A DNA stretch of 35,042 nt from Caryophanales bacterium UBA7581 (GTDB taxonomy: Bacteria; Bacillota_I; Bacilli_A; RFN20; CAG-826). Below, in pieces: positions 23,224 through 31,692 of the stretch. Below the pieces are notes generated by a model. The model was given only the letters and a program-made list of their open reading frames with translations. It did not search any database and was not told where the DNA came from. Within the stretch, counting starts at the first letter, position 1. Each line of letters opens with the position of its first letter. The stretch lies in contig DLKT01000024.1 of assembly GCA_002477825.1 (NCBI GenBank), forward strand, positions 1-35,042, written 5' to 3'. A program made the position numbers and the translations under genes.

Positions 23224-25559
23224 GTAAAATGAAAACCTTTGCTTTAGCCGGAAACCCAAACTGTGGTAAAACGACTTTATTTAATAACTTAACCGGATCT
23301 ACCGCTCACGTCGGTAACTGGCCAGGTGTTACCGTTGATAAAAAGGAAGGTACCTATAAGAAGTTAGAAGAGCACGTCGCTATTATTGACTTACCAGGTA
23401 TTTATTCTTTATCTCCCTATACACCAGAAGAAGTGATTTCTCGTAACTACATTTTAGAAGAGAAACCCGCTTGCGTTATCAACATCGTTGACGCAACCAA
23501 CCTTGAACGTAACTTATATTTAACGACACAATTATTAGAAATGGATGTTCCTCTTGTTGTGGCTTTAAATATGATGGACGTTGTTGAATCTCATGGTGAC
23601 GTCATTCAAGTGAAAGACCTTGAAAAGAAATTAGGCGTTCCAGTGGTTCGTATCTCCGCTTTAAAAGAAGACAACTTAGACGAATTAATGAGAGTTGCCT
23701 ATCAAGAAGCTTTAAAAGGACGTCAAGGTAAAACATTAATTGAAAATAAAGATATGCTTCATTTAATTAATGATGTTACCATTGCTTTTAAAGGAAAAGG
23801 CGTTGTTAACCCATTATTCCACGCTGTGAAATTAGTGGAAAACGATGAAATTGAAGCCAAAGATCATCCAGATCTACTTCCAATGGTGGATGAATTCAAA
23901 AAATCATTCCATGATGAAATGTTCGATGATGACTTTGAAGCTTTAATTGCTGATTCTCGTTATAAATACATTTCTAAAAACTGTGCGCCATTCTATAAAA
24001 AGAAAGACCCAGAAGCGAGAGTGTTAACGAAATCCGATAAGATTGATAGAGTGTTAACCAATAAATGGGCTGGTATCCCAATTTTCTTAGTCATTCTATT
24101 CTTTATCTTCCACTTAACCTTCTCAGAGAACTTATTCTTCTTAGGTGGTTTAATTAAATTCGATCATTCCTGCTTTGAAGGAAGTATGTTTGAAGGTCTC
24201 TTCTTTACCGATGCAGGTATTAATTCTCCAGGTGTAATCTTGGCAAACTTCTTTACCAATATTACCGACTGGATTACCGGTTGTGTAAGTGGCTGGTTAG
24301 AAGAGGGCAGTTGGCTCCAAGGCTTTATCTGTGATGGTGTCTTAGGTGGCTTATTCGCTGTCTTAGGTTTCTTGCCACAAATCTTATTCTTATTCTTATT
24401 CTTCTCCATTTTGGAAGATTCTGGATATATGGCTCGTGTTGCCTTTATCTTAGACCGTATCTTTAGAAAATTTGGTTTATCTGGACGTTCCTTTATGCCA
24501 ATGATTATGGGCTTTGGATGTTCCGTTCCTGCTATGATTAATACCAGAACCTTAGCAGATGAAAAAGAAAGAACCGCAACCGTTCGTGTTATTCCATTCT
24601 TCTCCTGTGGCGCTAAATTACCAATTTTAACCGCTATTGCAGGAGGTTTAGTCCAAGCCTTTGGCATTGGAAATGCTGATGTAATTACCTTCGCAATGTA
24701 TGTCGTTGGTATGGTAACCGCAATTATCTGCGTTATTGCTATGCGTCATACAACGATGCGTGGTGATGTTCCACCATTCATTATGGAACTTCCAGCGTAT
24801 CACGCTCCACAATTTAAATCTTTAATGATTCACCTTTGGGATAAGGCTAAACACTTCGTGAAAAAAGCCTTTACCATCATTCTTGCTTCCACCATCTTAA
24901 TCTGGTTCTTATCGAACTTTGGTTGGGATTGGAGACCTGTCGATAATATGCAAGATTCTATCTTAGCTTCTATTGGACAATTCATTCAACCTTTATTTAC
25001 TCCATTAGGATTTGGTTCACAACTCAATTCCTTAGGTTGGGTCTTCGCCGTTGCTGCTATTACTGGTTTAATTGCTAAAGAAAACGTTATTGCTACCTTC
25101 TTTACTTTAGCGGGTGTTATTGTTTCCGCTGCTACAAAAGAAAATCCAATCATTTCTTTACCACCAGATATCTTAGAAGAAATTCAAGCCGTTATTGCTG
25201 CTGGTGAAGCAACTGATGATGGTATTCTTGAATCCTTAGTTATGATTCAAGGTACAGGAATTACCGCTGCTGGTTGTATTTCCTTCATTGCCTTCAATAT
25301 GCTTACGATTCCTTGCTTCGCTGCTTGCGCTACCGCAAAAGCTGAACTTCCAAAAGGTAAGTTCAAATGGACAGTTCTCTTCTGGATTGCTGTTTCTTAT
25401 ATCGGTGCTGCTATCATCTATACATTCTTATCTATGTTTAGTTCTGACACACTTGCGTGGGCAATTCCAACATTTGCTGGAATCTTAGTTGCCGCCGCCG
25501 CTGCTATTCTTGGTGTAATTTATTACAACAAGAAACACCCTGTAAAGAAAGAAGCTTAA
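23220..25559 (+). CDS. feoB: Ferrous iron transport GTPase FeoB
   Basis: Inner-membrane ferrous iron permease driven by an N-terminal GTPase. The 779-residue product has G1 GNPNCGKTT (11-19), GNWPGVTVDK, G3 DLPG, G4 NMMD, a helical linker, then the two Gate domains with LEDSGYMARVAF, GFGCSVPAM and the ERTATVRVIPFFSCGAKLPI signature, and further TM helices to the C-terminal basic tail. Length and motif order are normal. It is coupled to the second feoA and followed 3 nt later by the FeoB-associated protein. Confidence 0.97.
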   Translation: MSKMKTFALAGNPNCGKTTLFNNLTGSTAHVGNWPGVTVDKKEGTYKKLEEHVAIIDLPGIYSLSPYTPEEVISRNYILEEKPACVINIVDATNLERNLYLTTQLLEMDVPLVVALNMMDVVESHGDVIQVKDLEKKLGVPVVRISALKEDNLDELMRVAYQEALKGRQGKTLIENKDMLHLINDVTIAFKGKGVVNPLFHAVKLVENDEIEAKDHPDLLPMVDEFKKSFHDEMFDDDFEALIADSRYKYISKNCAPFYKKKDPEARVLTKSDKIDRVLTNKWAGIPIFLVILFFIFHLTFSENLFFLGGLIKFDHSCFEGSMFEGLFFTDAGINSPGVILANFFTNITDWITGCVSGWLEEGSWLQGFICDGVLGGLFAVLGFLPQILFLFLFFSILEDSGYMARVAFILDRIFRKFGLSGRSFMPMIMGFGCSVPAMINTRTLADEKERTATVRVIPFFSCGAKLPILTAIAGGLVQAFGIGNADVITFAMYVVGMVTAIICVIAMRHTTMRGDVPPFIMELPAYHAPQFKSLMIHLWDKAKHFVKKAFTIILASTILIWFLSNFGWDWRPVDNMQDSILASIGQFIQPLFTPLGFGSQLNSLGWVFAVAAITGLIAKENVIATFFTLAGVIVSAATKENPIISLPPDILEEIQAVIAAGEATDDGILESLVMIQGTGITAAGCISFIAFNMLTIPCFAACATAKAELPKGKFKWTVLFWIAVSYIGAAIIYTFLSMFSSDTLAWAIPTFAGILVAAAAAILGVIYYNKKHPVKKEA

Positions 25560-25562
25560 TCT

Positions 25563-25757
25563 ATGACACCATTAGAAATTACTGTTATTGTTTTAACGGT
25601 TTTATTCTTAGGTAGTGTGATAGGAACTTATATCTACAAAAAGGTGAAGCATTTGCCAACTGGTGAATGTGCATCGTGTGCTTCAAAAGGAAAAAAGATG
25701 GTAGATGAATATCATCGGAAATATCCCAAAAAAGAACAAAAGGAGAGCTCAAAATGA
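25563..25757 (+). CDS. FeoB-associated Cys-rich membrane protein
   Basis: A 64-residue protein with one N-terminal TM helix (about 6-26), the motif CASC (C36, C39) and a Lys/Glu-rich tail. This fits the small FeoB-associated Cys-rich membrane protein family commonly encoded after feoB; its role in iron uptake is not firmly known. It begins three bases after the feoB stop and its last codons form the 5' edge of the terminator. Confidence 0.88.
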   Translation: MTPLEITVIVLTVLFLGSVIGTYIYKKVKHLPTGECASCASKGKKMVDEYHRKYPKKEQKESSK

Positions 25758-25770
25758 GCTCTCTTTTTTT
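25743..25770 (+). terminator. Intrinsic terminator of the feo operon
   Basis: Perfect 8-bp stem GAGAGCTC-AAAAT-GAGCTCTC followed by seven T; the stop codon TGA lies in the hairpin. Confidence 0.92.
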
Positions 25771-25782
25771 AAGGTAAATGAA

Positions 25783-25807
25783 AAGAGAAGCGAGTTATGC
25801 TTCTCTT
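25783..25807. terminator. Second hairpin between convergent feo and GtrA genes
   Basis: Perfect 9-bp stem AAGAGAAGC / GCTTCTCTT with a 7-nt loop. T-rich flanks on both sides (ATTTTTT on plus, TTCATTT on minus) suggest a bidirectional terminator. Confidence 0.7.
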
Positions 25808-26213
25808 ATTTTTTAAATACATAAAATTTTTGATATAAAAATTCGGTAACAAAATTAATTAACATACTCATGGCGAGGACTAAATAATTGTTCCATCCTA
25901 ATACATCGACAAGTTCATGTGTCCATAATGTGGATAGTGGAGTGAATATTAAATAATAGATACCCACTTTTAACATAGCGATAGGAACGTTACTAGCAGA
26001 ATGGAAAGTGAACTTTCGATTTAAAGTAAAATTCCATAATATGGAAAGAACTAAAGCGATTAAATAAGATAACCAAGGGGCAAAGTGAAGTACGCTTACC
26101 ATTAAAGCGTCACTGCCCAATTGAATGAGTCCAGCGGATAAAGAGAATAAGGTAAACTTGATAACTTCAATTACACTTTTCTTTTGCTTCTCAGTTTTTA
26201 CTTCTTCTTCCAT
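25806..26213 (-). CDS. GtrA-like family membrane protein
   Basis: A 135-residue protein with four TM helices (about 18-42, 47-65, 78-97, 109-126) and the family hallmark WNFTLNRKFTF after the second helix, plus a C-terminal YQKFYVF that mirrors it. GtrA-like proteins are proposed to flip polyprenyl-linked sugars or to help cell-surface glycosylation. There is no glycosyltransferase gene next to it, so the partner is unknown. It begins 3 nt after the zinc-ribbon gene, with only a weak AAGAAG RBS. Confidence 0.85.
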   Translation of the reverse strand: MEEEVKTEKQKKSVIEVIKFTLFSLSAGLIQLGSDALMVSVLHFAPWLSYLIALVLSILWNFTLNRKFTFHSASNVPIAMLKVGIYYLIFTPLSTLWTHELVDVLGWNNYLVLAMSMLINFVTEFLYQKFYVFKK

Positions 26214-26216
26214 GCG

Positions 26217-26708
26217 TTACTTCTTTATTTCTTTTCCACAATGAGGGCAGAAATGATCGTTGGCTTCAACGCTTTCACCACAATGAGGACAAGTTAAATT
26301 TGAAATAGGTTCACCACAGGAATTGCAGAATTTATGATCGGCATCATTCATTGCGCCGCATTTAGGACATTGAATTTTCTTTTGTGAACCATCTTTTACC
26401 ATACCTACAAAATCTTCAATTTCAGGATGTAAGTCTTGATAAGCTTCTTTTGCTACAGGCATGGTTTCATCTTTTGAATATTTTGCAATTTCTCCACGGA
26501 AAGCAAAGATGAGCATGCCACCGCTAGCGCCGATTAAAGGAAAACCAATAAAGCAGCACCAGAATAAATCTGGAGAGCTAGCACCTTGACTGTTAAAAGC
26601 GCTAAAGAAAGAAATGAGTCCAATAGCAGAAAGAACAACACCGATACCTAATAAAACAAAGCCTATGTTTTTAAGTGTTTTCTTCTTTTTTAAATGTTCT
26701 GGGTTCAT
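26217..26708 (-). CDS. Membrane protein with two C-terminal zinc ribbons
   Basis: The 163-residue product has two TM helices (about 14-36 and 48-70) and, after a linker, two tandem zinc-ribbon units with CxxC pairs at C114/C117, C128/C131, C140/C143 and C154/C157. The frame is open far upstream, but GGTGGTGA (26714-26721) places the start at the ATG at 26708. A TATAAT on the minus strand at 26730-26735 may be its -10. Double zinc-ribbon membrane proteins are common in Firmicutes; function is unknown. It shares a transcript with the GtrA-like gene. Confidence 0.75.
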   Translation of the reverse strand: MNPEHLKKKKTLKNIGFVLLGIGVVLSAIGLISFFSAFNSQGASSPDLFWCCFIGFPLIGASGGMLIFAFRGEIAKYSKDETMPVAKEAYQDLHPEIEDFVGMVKDGSQKKIQCPKCGAMNDADHKFCNSCGEPISNLTCPHCGESVEANDHFCPHCGKEIKK

Positions 26709-26847
26709 GATTATCACCACCATGATTCTATTATATCGAAAAGATGCATAAAATAAAAGGAACAACCTTTGGATATATGTTTTTTTCATCAATAGGTAAG
26801 CAAAAATGAGACGATTCTTAAATATAGAATAATAGTGTCTTATTTTC

Positions 26848-26876
26848 TTGCTTTTTATAGATAGAGTAGATAAAAT
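26848..26876 (+). promoter_or_regulatory. Sigma-A promoter of the four-TM protein
   Basis: TTGCTT (26848-26853), 17-nt spacer, TAAAAT (26871-26876), about 60 nt before the ATG. Confidence 0.6.
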
Positions 26877-26936
26877 TAAATTGTAAAATGAATTGTTTTG
26901 CAAAAAGTGATTTATTTTCAAGAAAGGATTTTATAA

Positions 26937-27497
26937 ATGAATAAAACAAAAAGAAACTTAGAATTAGCTGCTGCGATTATGTCGATTGTCTTTGGCACTA
27001 TTTTATTATTGGGGGGCATCGTTTTGATTCAAGGCGTAAACGCCATTATTAGCAATCCTACTCAATATGGATATACTGAAGATCAAATTCCTGCTTTTGA
27101 ATTAGTTAAAACATCTTCTATTATCGTTATCTTAATTGCTATCGCTCTTATTATTGTGGCGAGTTTATTATGTCCTGCTCCTAAAGTTGACTCTAGAACA
27201 GGAACAATTAAAAATCGTCGTGGATTAGGAATTACGATTTCAATTATGACTGGTATTATGGCACTTATGGAATTATCAGGTAACCAAGTTTTGTATGGCT
27301 TACTTATTGCTATTCCTTGTGTTCTTATGATCGTCTCTCTTTGTATGAAGCATGGTCCTAACGTTGAAGTGACTTTATCGCAAGCGACCAATACATATGC
27401 CCCAGGAAATATGTTCAATCCACATGTTGATAATGAACCAAAACCAGCGGAAACAAATACCATTGAAAATTCAAATGATGATGTAAAACCTCAATAA
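26937..27497 (+). CDS. Four-TM membrane protein of unknown function
   Basis: The 186-residue product has four predicted TM helices (about 10-32, 57-79, 97-113, 118-137) and a hydrophilic C-terminal tail of about 50 residues rich in Asn, Pro and Glu. AGAAAGGA lies about 12 nt before the ATG. It has its own promoter and terminator. Small proteins of this layout (four helices plus a disordered tail) are frequent in gut Firmicutes, but I do not recognise a named family. Nothing ties it functionally to the neighbours. Confidence 0.65.
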   Translation: MNKTKRNLELAAAIMSIVFGTILLLGGIVLIQGVNAIISNPTQYGYTEDQIPAFELVKTSSIIVILIAIALIIVASLLCPAPKVDSRTGTIKNRRGLGITISIMTGIMALMELSGNQVLYGLLIAIPCVLMIVSLCMKHGPNVEVTLSQATNTYAPGNMFNPHVDNEPKPAETNTIENSNDDVKPQ

Positions 27498-27510
27498 TTG
27501 AGCAAAAATG

Positions 27511-27538
27511 AAACTCAGCATAACGGCTGAGTTTTTTT
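27511..27538 (+). terminator. Intrinsic terminator after the four-TM gene
   Basis: Stem AAACTCAGC / GCTGAGTTT (9 bp) with loop ATAACG and a T-tract to 27538. Confidence 0.92.
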
Positions 27539-27544
27539 GGACTG

Positions 27545-27574
27545 TTGACAAAGTAATATAAGTACTATTATAAT
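27545..27574 (+). promoter_or_regulatory. Sigma-A promoter of the tetR-ABC operon
   Basis: Perfect TTGACA (27545-27550) and perfect TATAAT (27569-27574) with an 18-nt spacer. Confidence 0.85.
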
Positions 27575-27587
27575 TGAACGGAATTCA
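27575..27587. promoter_or_regulatory. Possible TetR operator at the tetR start site
   Basis: TGAACGGAATTCA has matching ends TGAA/TTCA around a 5-bp centre and lies directly after the -10. It shares 9 of 13 positions with the perfect palindrome TGAACAATGTTCA at the MATE promoter (31680-31692). Autoregulation is a reasonable but untested guess. Confidence 0.35.
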
Positions 27588-27602
27588 GTAAAGGAGATTT
27601 TT

Positions 27603-28202
27603 ATGCCTAGAAAGCCAAAATTTGATGGTGGAACGAAAAATAGAATGTTAGAAGTGGCCACAAAAATGTTTTTTGAAAAGAGTTACGAGGGTACAAGTGT
27701 TCGTGACATTGTAAAAGAAGTAGGCTGCGAGGTAGGTTTATTTTATTATTACTACAAAACAAAAGATGATTTATTTACGGATGTAATGGAACATTTTTTT
27801 GAACCCTATCGAGTTGACTTTGAAGCATTGGTAGAAGAGGCTAAAATAAAGCAAGATCGTGCTTTATTACGCTTTTTTGAATATATGAAGAAAAAAGTCA
27901 TTGAGTTTAGAGAAAAGTATAGCGCTAATATGCATCGTACAATCCGTTGGGCGATAAGAGAGCAAGCGTTAACAGTAATTGAACCCTATATTGAACAAAT
28001 TATTCAAATTTTAGTAGAGCATGGTGCTCAATTAAAAATGGATGTTCATCTTATGGCAATCTTTTTAGCTCATGGTATTGGAAGTGTCATTCTCCATGAA
28101 GATGCCGATTATGTTGAAAAAACAACCAATCAATTAAGAAAAGTAGTAAATCTCATTATGGGATTAAGTGAAGAACAAGCAAAAGAAATGTTCGGAAATT
28201 AG
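27603..28202 (+). CDS. TetR/AcrR family transcriptional regulator
   Basis: The 199-residue product has an N-terminal TetR helix-turn-helix (about 10-56): MLEVATKMFFEKSYEGTSVRDIVKEVG and VGLFYYYYKTKDDLF, including the usual Y-YxxK-xL end of the recognition helix. The C-terminal all-helical domain would bind a ligand. AAGGAG lies before the ATG. It heads a unit with an ABC-2 exporter and a membrane-flavodoxin fusion, and probably represses it. The 28212 gene starts 9 nt after its stop. Confidence 0.92.
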   Translation: MPRKPKFDGGTKNRMLEVATKMFFEKSYEGTSVRDIVKEVGCEVGLFYYYYKTKDDLFTDVMEHFFEPYRVDFEALVEEAKIKQDRALLRFFEYMKKKVIEFREKYSANMHRTIRWAIREQALTVIEPYIEQIIQILVEHGAQLKMDVHLMAIFLAHGIGSVILHEDADYVEKTTNQLRKVVNLIMGLSEEQAKEMFGN

Positions 28203-28211
28203 GTGAAATAT

Positions 28212-29120
28212 ATGGAACATATCATAGAAATAAAAAATTTACATAAGAGTTTTAACGATGTTCATGCGGTAAATGATTTATCTTTTCATGTGAATAAAGG
28301 AGAATTGTTTGCGTTTTTAGGAGTAAATGGAGCGGGGAAATCTACAACGATATCCATTTTATGTGGAATATTAAAAAAAGATAGTGGAGAAATCTACGTT
28401 GAAGGACATAATGCGGATACGGAAATGGATCAAATTAAAGACACTATTGGTGTTGTATTTCAAAATTCAGTATTAGATGGTTGCCTATCTGTAAAAGATA
28501 ACTTATATGCAAGAGCAAGTCTTTATGGTCTTTATGGAAAAGAAGCAAAAAAAAGAATCGATGAACTAGCAGAACTATTAGATTTTAAAGATTTAATGAA
28601 TCGAATTGTTGGTAAATTATCCGGCGGTCAAAGAAGAAGAATTGACATTGCTCGCGCTCTTCTTCATCATCCTAAAATTCTTATTTTAGATGAACCAACT
28701 ACCGGTTTAGATCCTAAAACAAGAAGGCTTTTATGGGAAGTCGTAGAAAAATGTAGAAAAGAAGAAAATATGACCGTTTTTTTAACTACCCATTATATGG
28801 AAGAAGCCGCTGATGCCGATTATGTGATTATTCTCGATAGTGGGCGTATAGTCGTGGAGGGAACACCACTTGAATTAAAGAATCAATATACGGGGGACTA
28901 CATTACTTTTTATCATACTAAGGAAGAGGATATTCAAAAATTAAATTTACCTTATCAAGCGATTAGAGATGCTTATCGTGTGGAAGTAAAAGATACGAAA
29001 ACTGCTAAAGAATTAATCCTAGAAAATCCAAGCCTATTTGATGATTTTGAAATCACAAAAGGAAAAATGGATGACGTTTTCTTATCCGTTACTGGTAAGA
29101 AATTAGAAGGAGGTAATTAA
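28212..29120 (+). CDS. ABC-2 type transporter ATP-binding protein
   Basis: The 302-residue product has Walker A GVNGAGKST (37-45), signature LSGGQRRRIDIARAL, Walker B LILDEPTTGLDP, and H-loop TTHYMEEA, followed by a C-terminal tail typical of drug/antibiotic exporters of the DrrA/CcmA type (DDVFLSVTGK near the end). The reading frame extends to a GTG at 28203, but AGGTGA (28201-28206) favours the ATG at 28212. It is paired with the permease that follows 1 nt later. The substrate is unknown. Confidence 0.93.
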   Translation: MEHIIEIKNLHKSFNDVHAVNDLSFHVNKGELFAFLGVNGAGKSTTISILCGILKKDSGEIYVEGHNADTEMDQIKDTIGVVFQNSVLDGCLSVKDNLYARASLYGLYGKEAKKRIDELAELLDFKDLMNRIVGKLSGGQRRRIDIARALLHHPKILILDEPTTGLDPKTRRLLWEVVEKCRKEENMTVFLTTHYMEEAADADYVIILDSGRIVVEGTPLELKNQYTGDYITFYHTKEEDIQKLNLPYQAIRDAYRVEVKDTKTAKELILENPSLFDDFEITKGKMDDVFLSVTGKKLEGGN

Positions 29121-29121
29121 T

Positions 29122-30039
29122 ATGAAAACCTTTTTAGCATTAACCAAAAGAAATGTCAAAATGTTCTTTAAAGATAAGGGCATGTTTATTTCTTCTTTAA
29201 TTACTCCGATTATTTTATTAATTTTATATTCAACGTTTTTAGCCAATATTTATCGTGATAATTTTGTAGGAAATATCCCCGAGAATTTTGCGTTTAGCGA
29301 TGCTTTAATTAACGGCATGGTAGGCGGAGAGTTAGTTTCTTCTTTATTAGCAGTTTCTTGTGTTACCGTTGCCTTTTGCTCGAATTTATTAATGGTTAAT
29401 GATAAAGTGAGTGGCGCTAGAAAAGATATGCTTGTATCCCCTTGTAAACGTTCCATTATGGCACTTTCGTATTATTGTAGTTCGTTAATTGCAACTTTAA
29501 TTGTTGCTTATGTTGCTTTAGGAGCGTCGTTTATTTATATCGCTGTACAAGGTTGGTATCTATCTTTTGTTGATGTACTTCTAGTCATTTTAGATGTATT
29601 CTTATTATCCATGTTTGGTGTCGCCCTTTCATCTATCGTAAATTGTTTCTTAAAGACAAGTGGACAGGCTTCAGCCGTAGGTACGGTTGTGTCTTCGGGA
29701 TATGGTTTTATTTGTGGCGCCTATATGCCAATTTCTAATTTTGGCTCAGGATTACAAAAAGTTTTATCTCTTTTACCAGGAACATACGGAACTTCTTTAA
29801 TACGTAACCATATGATGCAAGGTAGTTTTGTTGAGATGAATAAGCAAGGTTTAGCGCAAGGAATTGAAGAGAATCAAATGAAAGGAATATTAAGTGGTGT
29901 AAAAAGAAGCATTGATTGTACGTTTGATTTCTTTTCTCATCCCGTTACAATTGTAGGAATGTATAGTGTTTTTATTGGTACAATCGTTTTATTAATTGCT
30001 ATTTATGTTCTCATTCAAAAATTTAGAAAAGAACAATAA
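29122..30039 (+). CDS. ABC-2 type transporter permease
   Basis: The 305-residue product has about six TM helices: one near residues 20-42, a group between about 65 and 200, and one at the C-terminus (about 275-300). The region SSGYGFICGAYMPISNFGSGLQKVLSLLPGTYG matches the conserved segment of DrrB-like ABC-2 permeases. AGGAGG precedes the ATG. It works with the ATPase immediately upstream, most likely as an exporter regulated by the TetR protein. Confidence 0.92.
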   Translation: MKTFLALTKRNVKMFFKDKGMFISSLITPIILLILYSTFLANIYRDNFVGNIPENFAFSDALINGMVGGELVSSLLAVSCVTVAFCSNLLMVNDKVSGARKDMLVSPCKRSIMALSYYCSSLIATLIVAYVALGASFIYIAVQGWYLSFVDVLLVILDVFLLSMFGVALSSIVNCFLKTSGQASAVGTVVSSGYGFICGAYMPISNFGSGLQKVLSLLPGTYGTSLIRNHMMQGSFVEMNKQGLAQGIEENQMKGILSGVKRSIDCTFDFFSHPVTIVGMYSVFIGTIVLLIAIYVLIQKFRKEQ

Positions 30040-30050
30040 GAAGGAAAAAA

Positions 30051-30959
30051 ATGAATTCACGTTACAAAAGAGCAAGAATGTTTCTTTTGATAGAAACTAT
30101 GTTTATTGGTGTGGGCGCTGTATTTGGGGCAATCGTTATGTGGATTGACGCAAGTGGAATAGAAACGTCTATGCATGGGCTTTTAGAAGGCTTACAAAAA
30201 TTACCAGGGGCTGAACTTCTTTATCAAGATCTTCTTTTTCCTGGAATAGCGTTATTCTGTATTAATGGTATTCCACAAATTGCCTGTTTCTTCTTTTTGC
30301 TTAAGAACAAAAAAGTTGGTGCAGTACTCAGTTATTTTTTAGGAATTATATTAATGCTATGGATTTCGATTCAATTCTTTATTTATCCGATGAATGTATT
30401 GTCTATTAGTTATTTTATCTTTGGATTTTTAGAATTTATCATTGGCTATCTTTGCTTTGTTGGTTATATGCAAAGTCAATTCGTCTTTGATGAAAAAGCT
30501 TATCCTTTAACAAATGAACATCCAGAGAAATTGGTTATCTTTTTTTCTAGAGATGGTTATACGAAAAAAATTGCATATCAAATTGCTTCTCAAAAAGGAG
30601 CTAGTTTATACGAAATAAAAACAAAAGAAAAAATTAAAGGAAATTTAGGCTTTTGGTGGTGTGGAAGATTTTCTATTTCTAAAGTAGAAATGCCCATTGA
30701 AAAATGTGATTTAGATTTATCCCGCTACGAAGAAATAACCATCTGTACACCGATTTGGGCATTTTCTATCTGCGCTCCTGTTAAAGCGTTTTTAAAACAA
30801 AATAAAGGAAAAATAAAAAATGTACATTATGTTCTTGTACATTTTATGAAAGCTAAATTTTATCATCAAGCGAAAAAGATGGATGATTTATTAGAAATTA
30901 AGCATCAATCTTTTGTCTCCTATTCTTCACATTTTGGTGTGATAACTGAAATTAAATAA
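30051..30959 (+). CDS. Membrane protein fused to a flavodoxin-like domain
   Basis: The 302-residue product has four TM helices in its first 140 residues (about 10-32, 62-84, 89-112, 115-140) and then a cytoplasmic flavodoxin-like domain (about 158-302). The latter opens with LVIFFSRDGYTKKIAYQIA, the FMN phosphate loop (S166-T171; compare YSRTGNTxKxA), and continues with ICTPIWAFSICAPVKAFL, the second flavin-contacting loop (TPIWAxxxxxPxxxFL). It sits 11 nt after the ABC permease, so it should belong to the same operon. It could be a membrane-tethered flavin reductase. I do not know a characterised protein with this architecture. Confidence 0.82.
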   Translation: MNSRYKRARMFLLIETMFIGVGAVFGAIVMWIDASGIETSMHGLLEGLQKLPGAELLYQDLLFPGIALFCINGIPQIACFFFLLKNKKVGAVLSYFLGIILMLWISIQFFIYPMNVLSISYFIFGFLEFIIGYLCFVGYMQSQFVFDEKAYPLTNEHPEKLVIFFSRDGYTKKIAYQIASQKGASLYEIKTKEKIKGNLGFWWCGRFSISKVEMPIEKCDLDLSRYEEITICTPIWAFSICAPVKAFLKQNKGKIKNVHYVLVHFMKAKFYHQAKKMDDLLEIKHQSFVSYSSHFGVITEIK

Positions 30960-31005
30960 AAAAAGGCACTCTTATCACCATATGATAATGCTAGAGTGCC
31001 TTTTT
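30960..31005. terminator. Bidirectional terminator between convergent genes
   Basis: Outer stem AAAAAGGCACTC / GAGTGCCTTTTT plus an inner stem TTATCA / TGATAA, giving U-tracts in both directions. It serves the flavodoxin-fusion gene and the nitroreductase gene. Confidence 0.92.
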
Positions 31006-31011
31006 ATTAAC

Positions 31012-31533
31012 TTAAATTTTATAAATCCAATTTTCTTTTCTAGGCTTCATTTCAGGAATCTTTCCATTAATGTATCCTAAGGCAATATGACCAATGCCTA
31101 CATAGTCGCCTTCGATATGTAATTTCTTTAATAATGCTTTACCAAAATCGCTTTCTAACTCTTCTTTAGCGCGATGAATCCAACAAGATCCAACCCCTAA
31201 AGACCAAGCGGCATTTAGTAAATTCATGATAACGGCACTACCATCATAAACCGCAGTTGGTGTATTTTTGGCGATAACGAGCAAAACAACAGGTGCACCA
31301 TAAAATGGATCAAAATCTTCAGGCCAACCCCCAATTTTGGCGTTTTCTTTCGCTAATTCTTTTCGTACTTTTTTATCGGTGATTTCAATGATAATTGGAG
31401 TTTGAAGATTTCTTGCAGTAGGTGTATGAGTTCCCGCTAATAAAATTTGTTGCATGGTTTCTTCATCAATCATTGTATCTTTAAAACTACGTATACTTCT
31501 TCTTTCTAATATGGTTTTTAATGTTTCATTCAT
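31012..31533 (-). CDS. Nitroreductase family protein
   Basis: FMN-dependent NAD(P)H oxidoreductase fold. The 173-residue product has the N-terminal ILERRSIRSF (FMN phosphate-binding arginines), TPTARNLQTPIIIE, AAWSLGVGSCWIHRA, and a C-terminal GYVxGIGHIALGY-like strand with final PRK. AGAGGTGA precedes the ATG, and a TATAAT at 31554-31559 (minus) is a possible -10. It is divergent from the MATE exporter. The substrate (nitro-aromatic, quinone or other) cannot be told from the sequence. Confidence 0.92.
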   Translation of the reverse strand: MNETLKTILERRSIRSFKDTMIDEETMQQILLAGTHTPTARNLQTPIIIEITDKKVRKELAKENAKIGGWPEDFDPFYGAPVVLLVIAKNTPTAVYDGSAVIMNLLNAAWSLGVGSCWIHRAKEELESDFGKALLKKLHIEGDYVGIGHIALGYINGKIPEMKPRKENWIYKI

Positions 31534-31652
31534 AAAACGTCACCTCTATTTTTATTATAGAACGGAAAAGAGTTAAAAACTAGTGAGATGATAAGAAAGT
31601 AGTTATCTATTCTTACTTTTTAATATCCATCAAAAAAGAACTGATTTTATGC

Positions 31653-31680
31653 TTGAAAAATAAATTATCTATGGTAAAAT
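31653..31680 (+). promoter_or_regulatory. Sigma-A promoter (extended -10) of the MATE transcript
   Basis: TTGAAA (31653-31658), 16-nt spacer, TGG-TAAAAT with -10 at 31675-31680. The start site is expected at about 31687, within the palindrome at 31680-31692. Confidence 0.75.
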
Positions 31681-31692
31681 GAACAATGTTCA
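31680..31692. promoter_or_regulatory. Palindromic operator at the MATE promoter
   Basis: TGAACAATGTTCA is a perfect 6-1-6 inverted repeat that starts on the last base of the -10 and covers the expected start site. Its size and position suit a TetR- or MarR-type repressor. Confidence 0.6.

Noticed and set aside
24164..24667. Long minus-strand frame (167 codons) inside feoB
   Set aside because: It is the antisense of conserved FeoB Gate-domain codons; the translated sequence is Lys/Pro-rich with no domain, and there is no RBS.
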